Below, piece by piece: positions 1 to 6,338 of a stretch of DNA of 8,988 nt. A program made the position numbers and the translations under genes. The notes beneath the pieces were generated by a model, which was not told the origin of the DNA, made no database searches, and was given only the letters and a program-made list of their open reading frames with translations. The stretch's first letter is position 1. The number at the start of each line of letters is the position of its first letter. Source of the stretch: an uncultured Halioglobus sp. (GTDB taxonomy: Bacteria > Pseudomonadota > Gammaproteobacteria > Pseudomonadales > Halieaceae); NCBI GenBank assembly GCA_905480565.1, contig CAJQQW010000435.1, positions 1 to 8,988 of the forward strand, written 5' to 3'.

Positions 1-1563
1 CAGAATAACCTGGGAGACGACCTGGCAGTCTCAAGCAATGGCGCATTCACTTTTTCATCCCCTGTTGCCTATACCGATGCGTATTCAGTTACCGTTTTAT
101 CACAGCCTTCAGCGCCGAGTGAAACATGCACAGTTACCAACGGTGCAGGCACTGTCTCGAATGGCGACGTCAATACGGTATCGATCACCTGTGCGGTGAA
201 TAACTTCGCAGTGAGCGGCTCAGTATCCGGACTGACTTCTGGCGGCAGCATTGAGCTGAGGAACAATGGCGCTGACAGTCAAACACTCGCCGCAAATGGC
301 CCATTTACCTTTGCCGCACTGGCTGATGGATCTGCTTATAGCGTGACTGTCGCAAGCCAGCCTGACGGCCAAACCTGCTCCGTGGCTCCGTCAGGGTCGG
401 GGACATTGTCTGGCGCTGATGTCAATGGCGTATCAGTTTCCTGCGTCAACAATAGCTATGTCATCGGAGGCTCGCTTTCGGGTTTGGTCTCCGGAGACAC
501 GGTAGTATTGCAAAACAATGGTGGTGATAATCTGACGCTCAGTGGGAACGGCGTGTTCAGCTTTGCCACTCCGGTTGCTTTCGGTAGCCCTTACTCCGCA
601 ACCGTGCTTACGCAGCCTAGCGCGCCCAGTGAGAACTGCGCTATTGCCAATGGTAGTGGTACGACACCGTCGGCTAACGTCAGTAGTATTGTGGTGACCT
701 GTACCCTCGATACATTTCCAATAAGCGGCGCTGTTTCCGGGCTTGCCAGTGGTAACACCCTTACGCTGCAACTCAATGGCGCAGACAATCAGTTGCTCAC
801 CGGTAACACAACCTTCAACTTTACGCCCATAGCCGACGGTTCCAACTATGCCGTCACGGTTGCAAGCCAGCCGAAGGGGCAAACCTGCGCGGTAACGTCT
901 GGCACGGGCACGCTTGCGGGGAGCGCTGTGACCAACGTGGCAGTGAGCTGCACTAGTAATCAATACACCGTCGGGGGCCTTTTGTCTGGCCTTGTCACTG
1001 GTGACACGGTCGTGCTGCAGAACAATAGCGGCGATGACCTGACGCTAACAGCGGACGGGGCTTTTGCTTTTGCCACTCTGGTAGGTTTTGGGGACATTTA
1101 TGCCGTAACGGTATCAGGACAGCCATCGCAACCTAGTGAGGCCTGCTCGGTCACCAATGGCAGCGGCACCATGGCCGCGTCCAACGTGACCAACGTGTCT
1201 ATTATCTGTGCGCTCAACAGCTTCGCAGTGGGCGGCAGCGTATCCGGCCTTGCTGCCGGGGAGACAGTTGTCCTGCAAAATAGAGGCGCGAATGATCGTT
1301 CTATCACCGCCGATGGTAATTTTGTATTTGCGGCTCAGGCTGACGGTTCCAACTATGCTATCACGGTTGCAAGCCAGCCAGCAGATCAGACCTGCACGAT
1401 TTCGGGTGGTAATGGGACACTGGCGGGGGCCGATGTCTCCAGCGTGTCGGTCACCTGCAGGAATACTCCGCCAAAGAAAATCCCCACCGTGCCCCTGTGG
1501 TTACTCGGCATGATGGCTTTACTGCTCGCAGGTATTTCTTCACGTCGCCTCCGTAGGGCATGA
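1..1563 (+). CDS. Alternating-repeat secreted protein with IPTL-CTERM-like sorting tail (5' partial)
   Basis: The reading frame is open from the first base, so the gene begins upstream; 520 codons are visible. The GTG at 196 lies inside a repeat and is not a plausible start. The visible protein is a chain of about six ~84-residue modules of two alternating kinds. A modules carry ADGSxYxVTVASQP then QTC; B modules carry a QPSxPSExC segment. Both start with a GG/SG-x-(V/L)SGL block, continue with an L(Q/R)NN block, and end in a V-x-C strand. Each full module has two cysteines, fitting a disulfide-bonded extracellular Ig-like beta fold (inference). The tail (1480-1560) reads IPTVPLWLLG, then a hydrophobic run, then RRLRR, the layout of the IPTL-CTERM sorting signal known from proteobacteria. 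The protein is therefore probably exported and anchored or processed at the envelope, perhaps as an adhesin or matrix protein. Its ligand cannot be told. A TGA stop follows at 1561. Confidence 0.85.
   Translation, partial: QNNLGDDLAVSSNGAFTFSSPVAYTDAYSVTVLSQPSAPSETCTVTNGAGTVSNGDVNTVSITCAVNNFAVSGSVSGLTSGGSIELRNNGADSQTLAANGPFTFAALADGSAYSVTVASQPDGQTCSVAPSGSGTLSGADVNGVSVSCVNNSYVIGGSLSGLVSGDTVVLQNNGGDNLTLSGNGVFSFATPVAFGSPYSATVLTQPSAPSENCAIANGSGTTPSANVSSIVVTCTLDTFPISGAVSGLASGNTLTLQLNGADNQLLTGNTTFNFTPIADGSNYAVTVASQPKGQTCAVTSGTGTLAGSAVTNVAVSCTSNQYTVGGLLSGLVTGDTVVLQNNSGDDLTLTADGAFAFATLVGFGDIYAVTVSGQPSQPSEACSVTNGSGTMAASNVTNVSIICALNSFAVGGSVSGLAAGETVVLQNRGANDRSITADGNFVFAAQADGSNYAITVASQPADQTCTISGGNGTLAGADVSSVSVTCRNTPPKKIPTVPLWLLGMMALLLAGISSRRLRRA
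211..720 (+). repeat. A+B module pair, copy 1 (510 bp)
   Basis: One A module followed by one B module of the surface protein. The start of the A block (VSGSVSGL) recurs at 721 (ISGAVSGL) and at 1228 (VGGSVSGL), giving periods of 510 and 507 bp. Bases 1-210 are the end of an earlier B module: the QNN codons at position 1 match those at 511, exactly 510 bp later. Confidence 0.85.
721..1227 (+). repeat. A+B module pair, copy 2 (507 bp)
   Basis: Second complete A+B pair, one codon shorter than the first. Its B module (from about 961) resembles the B module at about 457 more closely than it resembles the A modules. The duplication unit was therefore the pair, not the single module. A final A module (1228 to about 1458) follows without a B partner and leads into the sorting tail. 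Confidence 0.85.
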
Positions 1564-1641
1564 TGTTGTAATGGCAGGTTAACGCGCAGATTACGATAGA
1601 TTCGGCACGTGAATTTGCAAGCACTCCAGAAACCATAACCG

Positions 1642-1674
1642 AGTCAGTCCCCGTCGTTCGTCGTCGGCCTGACT
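1642..1674 (+). terminator. Possible weak terminator after the repeat protein
   Basis: AGTCAG (1642-1647) can pair with CTGACT (1669-1674), extended by CC/GG across one mismatch, and is followed by TCTCT. The loop is about 15 nt and the T-tract is poor, so this is only a candidate, placed about 80 bp after the stop codon. Confidence 0.25.
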
Positions 1675-1680
1675 TCTCTA

Positions 1681-1840
1681 GGTACTGACAAGTTAACTTA
1701 TTGTTGTTCGAACAGTGGACATTACGAGCTCAATATTCGAGAAACCGGTACCCGAAGTGGGTCCACCAAGCCTAATTCTTATCGCTTGAATCCGGTTTGT
1801 CTGGCGCCAGCCCCTAACATTGGATTAACTTGTCAGTATC
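1681..1840. mobile_element. 160-bp MITE-like segment with IS6-type inverted ends
   Basis: The left end (1681-1696, GGTACTGACAAGTTAA) and the reverse complement of the right end (1825-1840, GATACTGACAAGTTAA) agree at 15 of 16 bases. The end resembles the IS6-family terminal repeat as I recall it for IS26 (GGCACTGTTGCAAA...). The interior has no coding potential that I can see but holds nested inverted repeats: AAACCGG (1742-1748) with CCGGTTT (1792-1798), GTGGAC (1715-1720) with GTCCAC (1761-1766), and ACCC (1750-1753) with GGGT (1759-1762). Its right edge abuts the broken transposase exactly. No 8-bp target duplication is visible at its edges. It may be a non-autonomous derivative, or the result of an IS6 rearrangement inside the element. 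Confidence 0.55.
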
Positions 1841-2318
1841 GTTTCAGGTGTCAGTTCTCGGTGAGCGAATCCATAGCTTCGCAATTTGTCCGTAACGATA
1901 TTCCAGGGCTCGCTGGCATTGTTTCGTAACAACCGTTTGAAGAACCGCTTGGCTGCGACCCCATCACGTTTAGCCTGAAGCTATACATCAAATACCTCAC
2001 CATCCTGATCCACAGCCCGCCACAGATAATGCTGCTTGCCGTTGATCTGAATGGTCCGGCACACCGACGAATACTTCATCGAGATATAAAGTATCGCCGC
2101 AGACTCGCTGCTGTCATTTCAATCACCGGGTGTATAGAGCGCCGAACTTGATGCTCAAGAGACCGATAGGTTCTCGGCTGACGGTGCCTCCCCTATCGGT
2201 CAAAAGATTTTCGATGTCACGGTGGCTGAGATTAAACATATAATAGCGCCATACGGCATGGCTGCTGATATCAGGTGGGGGCGCATAGCCGGAATCGGTG
2301 GCTTTTATAGGTGTGCAT
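1841..2318 (-). pseudogene. Degenerate IS6-family transposase, C-terminus missing
   Basis: Reading the minus strand from the ATG at 2318 gives MHTYKSHRF, then after a frameshift near 2281-2297 a recognisable IS6-type N-terminus (PPDISSHAVW, DIENLLTDRGGTVS, SIKFGALYTR). The catalytic core follows: YLDEVF with the first DDE aspartate at 2078-2080, GKQHYLWRAVDQDGEVFDV, AAKRFFKRLLRNN, and VTDKLRSYGFAHREL with the second aspartate at 1888-1890. The copy is dead. It has in-frame stops at 2123-2125, 2114-2116 and 1981-1983 and a second frameshift near 2054-2059. It ends after about 159 codons where about 235 are expected, so the third catalytic residue (Glu of NRAE) is absent. The break coincides with the terminal-repeat copy at 1825-1840. 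Family assignment is from motif recognition only. Confidence 0.85.
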
Positions 2319-2344
2319 CGCCTGATACAGCCAATTATGGCGAC

Positions 2345-2360
2345 GTAACTCGACAGTGCC
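2345..2360. repeat. IS6-like terminal inverted repeat, right end of the degenerate IS
   Basis: The reverse complement of 2345-2360 is GGCACTGTCGAGTTAC. It matches the copy at 1681-1696 at 12 of 16 bases and resembles the IS26-type end. It lies 27 bp upstream of the transposase start, where the right end of an IS6 element is expected. The transporter operon begins to read out 47 bp further right. Confidence 0.6.
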
Positions 2361-2407
2361 GTGCCATATCCTTTGACGACCTATACCCCACCCTTTCATA
2401 AGCAAGA

Positions 2408-3112
2408 TCACATACGTGGACGTTTCGCCTTGCGTGTCGGACGATGTGTGCCAGGAATAGCGAGGCGCTGCTCAAGCCACATCGAAAAAAGCACAACGAT
2501 CGAGACCATAACGAGGTAGACGATACCGGCCAACGTATATGCCTTGAAGAACTGAAAATTAGTTGAGGCGAGCTCCTGAATACGGGCAAAAAATTCTGTG
2601 TACTGGATTAGAAATGCAACAGACGTGTCCTTGATATTCCTGATCACCTGGTTTGTCATCGCCGGAACAGACAATCGCAGCACCTGCGGCAATATGACCA
2701 ACCGAAATGTTTGAAATTGACTGAAACCTTGCGCCTGAGCCGCGTCAAGCTCCGATTGCTCCAGGCCATTGTAGGCCGTCTTCAGATATGCGGCGTTATA
2801 GGCACCAATATTCAGTGTGAAGCCGATCAGGGCCACCGTCAAAGGGGACCATCTAACACCTATTGTCGGCATGCCGTAATACATAAGGAACAGCAAGACG
2901 ATCAGTGGCATGCCAATAAAAAATGAAATGTAGCCGCGCATGACGAGTCTGACAAGACTGCTCTGACTGAGCGTCAGATAGAACACCAAGATACCAAACA
3001 AAAAACCCGTGATACTGATGCTTGTTGCAAGCAAGAGAGTGTTTTCAAGGCCGCTCATAATTAACGGCAGTTGCTCATTCAAATCATCAAAGAAACGGTC
3101 CCAGTCCGACAT
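2408..3112 (-). CDS. Polar amino acid ABC transporter, permease subunit 2
   Basis: Inner-membrane subunit (234 aa) of a polar amino acid importer of the PAAT (His/Glu/Gln) class. Hydrophobic spans lie at about residues 22-48, 62-82, 90-110 and 192-213. The cytoplasmic EAA loop that docks on the ATPase is clear at about 120-142 (E121, AA 124-125, G129, LP 141-142). The tail is basic (RPTRKAKRPRM). The ATG lies 5 bp after the ATPase stop, with a purine-rich GGGAAGG in the end of the ATPase gene as ribosome site, which suggests translational coupling. It is the last gene of the operon and ends 47 bp from the end of the IS6 remnant, with no terminator that I can see. It is clearly different in sequence from the other permease (3894-4547), so the pore is probably a heterodimer. 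The substrate cannot be read from the sequence. Confidence 0.9.
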   Translation of the reverse strand: MSDWDRFFDDLNEQLPLIMSGLENTLLLATSISITGFLFGILVFYLTLSQSSLVRLVMRGYISFFIGMPLIVLLFLMYYGMPTIGVRWSPLTVALIGFTLNIGAYNAAYLKTAYNGLEQSELDAAQAQGFSQFQTFRLVILPQVLRLSVPAMTNQVIRNIKDTSVAFLIQYTEFFARIQELASTNFQFFKAYTLAGIVYLVMVSIVVLFSMWLEQRLAIPGTHRPTRKAKRPRM

Positions 3113-3117
3113 CAGAT

Positions 3118-3846
3118 TCAGACCTTCCCGCCAAAAAAATCCCGAACTCTGGCATCCGAGTGCCCACTCGACAAATATTCAAAACTGGCCTCAGTGATAA
3201 CCCGGCCCTGGTCAAGAAAAGTTACCTCATTAGAGAGATACTGACCAAGCTCAAGATCGTGCGTAACACACACAATGGTGACGTTGTCGTTATTCAGAGT
3301 CTGAATCAATTCACCAACTTCCCGAGACATAATTGGATCAAGAGCTGATGTCGGCTCGTCAAAGACAATAACAGCCGGATTCATCGCCAGCGCGCGCGCG
3401 ATAGCGACGCGTTGCTTCTGGCCACCCGATATCTGCGAAGGGTATTTATGGCTATGAGCCGACATTCCGAGGCCGGCTAATTCTGCCATCGCCTTCGCAT
3501 TCGCTTCTGCACGACTCATGCCTTGCAGTTTACGCAGCGCCAGCGCTACGTTATCGAGCACCGTGAGATGTCGGTACAAAGCAAACTGTTGAAAAACAAA
3601 GCCAATTTGTTGGCGCAGTTGCCTGACATCAACATCGGGAGATGTAATATCTTCGCCAAGAAAATGGATGCTGCCGGAGGTCGGCTCAACCAACCGGTTC
3701 AGGCATCGCAGCAACGTCGATTTACCGCAGCCTGATGGCCCCATGATGACCTTGATTTCGCCCTCTGAAAGATCAAGATCAACCCCGTCCAGTGCCCTCA
3801 GACCATTATACTGCTTGACCAGGTCACGGATTCGAATGACAGACAT
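3118..3846 (-). CDS. Polar amino acid ABC transporter, ATP-binding subunit
   Basis: Cytoplasmic ATPase (242 aa, the usual size for the GlnQ/HisP group) that powers the importer. All nucleotide-binding motifs are intact: Walker A GPSGCGKST (36-44), Q-loop VFQQFALY (84-91), signature ISGGQKQR (139-146), Walker B VIVFDE (159-164) with catalytic E164, D-loop SALD (167-170) and switch H196 (VTHD). The FQQF-LY-HLTVLDN stretch is typical of amino acid importers. The ATG at 3846 is supported by a good AGGAG five bases upstream. The gene sits between the two permease genes, an order that is less common than a terminal ATPase gene but known in this family. The neighbouring permease gene ends 47 bp upstream. 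A histidine or glutamine specificity would be a guess, so no symbol is given. Confidence 0.95.
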   Translation of the reverse strand: MSVIRIRDLVKQYNGLRALDGVDLDLSEGEIKVIMGPSGCGKSTLLRCLNRLVEPTSGSIHFLGEDITSPDVDVRQLRQQIGFVFQQFALYRHLTVLDNVALALRKLQGMSRAEANAKAMAELAGLGMSAHSHKYPSQISGGQKQRVAIARALAMNPAVIVFDEPTSALDPIMSREVGELIQTLNNDNVTIVCVTHDLELGQYLSNEVTFLDQGRVITEASFEYLSSGHSDARVRDFFGGKV

Positions 3847-3851
3847 AGAGG

Positions 3852-3856
3852 CTCCT
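3852..3856 (-). promoter_or_regulatory. Ribosome binding site of the ATPase gene
   Basis: AGGAG on the minus strand, five bases before the ATG at 3846. It fixes that start and is the strongest Shine-Dalgarno sequence in the operon, in line with separate initiation after the 47-bp gap from the upstream permease. Confidence 0.7.
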
Positions 3857-3893
3857 TATGCTGGAATCGACTGATTGATACAGGCCCAAGCCA

Positions 3894-4547
3894 TCATGAC
3901 GGCGCCATGCCCGGGATGCGAAAATATCGCTCGATCGCTTCAAGTCCAGCAAGGAGGACACGATAAATGATAAAATAAAGAATTCCGGCAGCAAGATAGA
4001 TCTGAATACCCTGATTGGTTGTTCCTACAAGCGCCATTGCCTGCTTTGTTATCTCAGGAATTCCGACGGTGTAGGCAAAGGGGGAATATTTAAGCACTGT
4101 TGTGAATTCATTGACCATGCCTGGCATTGACAGCCTCAACATCTGCGGCATCTCGATATAAATAAATACTTGCCAGCCGTTCATTCCAGATGCGTGAGCG
4201 GCAAGTACCTCATTGCTATCGATGGAGTGCAGTGCACCTCGAAAAACCTCGGCGATATAAGCCCCTGCAATCACTCCAAGGCTCAACATCATAGCGATCA
4301 TCGGTGAGACTCTGAAACCGAATTCCGAAAGGCCGAAATAAACAATGAAAAGCAATACCAGCATCGGTATTGCTCGAAAGACATAGGTAAAAATATCAAG
4401 CAGAAAATTAAGCAGTGTTGATTCGAACTTGCGCAGGCCAACCACAACAAGACCAATCAGGACCGCGGTCAGATTACATGCCAATGTTACCAGAACTGTA
4501 TAGGCGACCCCTTGCCCAAGTACTAACAGTATCTGCGTAAAGCCCAT
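3894..4547 (-). CDS. Polar amino acid ABC transporter, permease subunit 1
   Basis: Inner-membrane permease (217 aa) of the same importer. Hydrophobic spans occur at about residues 12-37, 52-72, 80-101 and 182-201. FRAIPMLVLLF (58-68) corresponds to the conserved FRGTPLLVQLF-like stretch of PAAT permeases. The EAA loop lies at 113-135 (E113, AA 116-117, G121, MP 133-134; the usual LP is MP here). The ATG is 6 bp after the stop of the binding-protein gene. No strong Shine-Dalgarno is present, so translation probably depends on coupling to the upstream gene. The gene is intact. With the second permease it should form the translocation pathway. Confidence 0.9.
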   Translation of the reverse strand: MGFTQILLVLGQGVAYTVLVTLACNLTAVLIGLVVVGLRKFESTLLNFLLDIFTYVFRAIPMLVLLFIVYFGLSEFGFRVSPMIAMMLSLGVIAGAYIAEVFRGALHSIDSNEVLAAHASGMNGWQVFIYIEMPQMLRLSMPGMVNEFTTVLKYSPFAYTVGIPEITKQAMALVGTTNQGIQIYLAAGILYFIIYRVLLAGLEAIERYFRIPGMAPS

Positions 4548-4553
4548 CCTGAT

Positions 4554-5306
<753 letters not shown>

Positions 5307-5624
5307 TCACTTAATCCTCACATTTCTGTCGCATTGAGTTCACTGGAAAGATATGAACTTATATTAAAAAGTGGCTCACCTGATCCGTGGGGCAACACGG
5401 CTAAAAACACGGTGGAAAATATATGAAATATAAGTCTGACGCATCCAAAGTGGACTGACAAGCGACAATCTGGCATTGCCAAATACTGGCAAGTAACTCA
5501 TTTTCGCTTAAAAAGTGGGGAGCAAGGTTGACTGTTTTAGTGAAAGCGGGTCGAGGATGGTTACGGATAACGCATTCTGCCTCACTGCGCATCGTATGTG
5601 ACGAGACAGTCGATGACATCATGG
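5307..5624. other. Intergenic region upstream of the transporter operon
   Basis: No convincing gene. The minus strand close to 5306 must hold the operon promoter. A TAATAT/TATAAG-like -10 candidate lies at about 5357-5366 (minus strand), but no good -35 is visible at the right spacing. The string TTAAAAAGTGG occurs twice, at 5364-5374 and 5508-5518. A 73-codon minus-strand frame at 5401-5622 has no recognisable motif and I do not call it. The right edge is the IS6-like repeat at 5625. Confidence 0.4.
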
Positions 5625-5640
5625 TTAACTTGGCAGTACC
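5482..5640. mobile_element. Possible second ~160-bp MITE-like segment ending in an IS6-like repeat
   Basis: The right end (5625-5640) read on the minus strand is GGTACTGCCAAGTTAA, matching the end at 1681-1696 at 15 of 16 bases; this part is firm. On the left, TACTGGCAAGTAACT (5484-5498) resembles the same end with one substitution and one missing base. That would give an element of about 159 bp, nearly the same length as the one at 1681-1840. The interiors of the two segments show no similarity that I can see in either orientation, so the left boundary is uncertain. Confidence 0.4.
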
Positions 5641-5879
5641 TGTTTAGGAAGTGCAATACCCGACATAATTGGCGCTCCCTTCCTTAATAAATCCCGGCCC
5701 GGAACCCTCTATATTGCAAATTTTCCCATTGATCTGCGTATCCGTTCCACCGGTAGATTTTTTAGCGGAATCTGATTGATGCACAGTGCACCACTATTCC
5801 TTAATCCCTCCAAAGTACAACCTTTGTCATCTTGCATTCCTCCACCCAGTTTTGTTTCGTCGGACCTACCGCACCAATT
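5641..5879. other. Non-coding stretch between the IS end and the membrane-protein remnant
   Basis: I see no gene, RNA or convincing terminator here. Short open frames from 5776 and 5786 start in this stretch, but only their downstream part (from about 5880) carries recognisable protein sequence. At its end lies ACCGCACCAATT (5868-5879), the first copy of a 12-bp direct repeat. Confidence 0.4.
5868..5879. repeat. 12-bp direct repeat, left copy
   Basis: ACCGCACCAATT, identical to 6239-6250. The two copies bracket the membrane-protein remnant closely; the right copy begins on the last base of its stop codon. Could be a trace of insertion or deletion by short-homology recombination. Confidence 0.6.
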
Positions 5880-6239
5880 ATTGGTTCGCGTACGCCCTAC
5901 GCTCCACTCCGCCTTATGGCGGCATGGCTGTGGGCACGATTGCCACGCTAATGGTTTGTCTGATTATGCATTTCGTGCTCACTCTACTGGGTGCAGATAT
6001 CAGCCTGACGCTAGCTATTGGTACTTATGCAACAGGTATAGTCGTTGGGACGTTGTTTTCTGCCGGGAGGAATTGGCAGTGCTGAGCTGGTCATGATCGG
6101 CCTACTGATGCTGGCTGGAGTAGACAAAGCAACAGCCACTGCGGCAACGCTGGTCTACCGACTCTCGGCCTTGTGGTACTCCATTGGGCGTGGCGTTATT
6201 GTCCTTGTCTATCTTGAGTTTGTAAGCCGAGACGCATAA
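5880..6239 (+). pseudogene. Remnant of a YbhN / lysylphosphatidylglycerol synthase TM-type membrane protein
   Basis: Two adjoining frames together give the C-terminal third of an integral membrane protein of the YbhN/UPF0104 (LPG synthase TM region, flippase-like) group. The first frame reads GGMAVGTIATLMVCLIMHFVL and GADISLTLAIGTYATGIVVGTL. Near 6055-6060 the frame must change, and it continues FLPGGIGSAELVMIGLLML, ATAATLVYRLSALWYSIGRG and VLVYLEFVSRDA to the TAA at 6237-6239. The FLPGGIG(S/V)xE motif, followed by a membrane span and YRL near the last span, is characteristic of the family. Intact members have about 300 or more residues; about 115 remain, with no N-terminus and one frameshift, so the gene is dead. 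Such proteins often lie in cell-surface glycan or polyprenyl-sugar loci, which fits the genes to the right. Family assignment is by eye. Confidence 0.7.
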
Positions 6240-6250
6240 CCGCACCAATT
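6239..6250. repeat. 12-bp direct repeat, right copy
   Basis: ACCGCACCAATT, identical to 5868-5879. It starts on the last base of the TAA that ends the membrane-protein remnant. Confidence 0.6.
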
Positions 6251-6328
6251 GGAGATAGTTTTGCAATACTCTATGGAAACCATGGCCGTTCCTATGCCAC
6301 TATAAAGAGTCTGTTAGTCGTTCCATGT

Positions 6329-6333
6329 AAAGG
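6329..6333 (+). promoter_or_regulatory. Ribosome binding site of the fusion gene
   Basis: AAAGG five bases before the ATG at 6339. It supports this start, which also places the nucleotide-binding motif at the correct distance from the N-terminus. Confidence 0.6.
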
Positions 6334-6338
6334 TAACT

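Noticed and set aside
433..963. Long open frame on the minus strand opposite the repeat protein
   Set aside because: It is an antisense shadow of the repetitive coding strand; its residues are Arg/Thr-rich without any motif, and the plus-strand frame has clear protein repeats.
1..1455. Regularly spaced repeats considered as a CRISPR-like or tandem DNA array
   Set aside because: The units are ~250 bp, diverged at DNA level, and kept in one reading frame; they are protein modules.
1801..1810. Perfect 10-bp palindrome CTGGCGCCAG
   Set aside because: Short and isolated inside the MITE-like segment; no second copy nearby to suggest an operator.
5452..5462. GGACTGACAAG, resembling the IS6-like end
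   Set aside because: Only the ACTGACAAG core matches and the flanks differ; too weak to call another end.
5401..5622. 73-codon minus-strand open frame upstream of the transporter operon
   Set aside because: No recognisable motif, no clear ribosome site, and it overlaps the IS6-like end region; treated as non-coding.
5776..6096. Open frame of 106 codons
   Set aside because: Wrong frame for the membrane-protein remnant; its translation has no family features, while the overlapping frame from 5786 carries the recognisable sequence.
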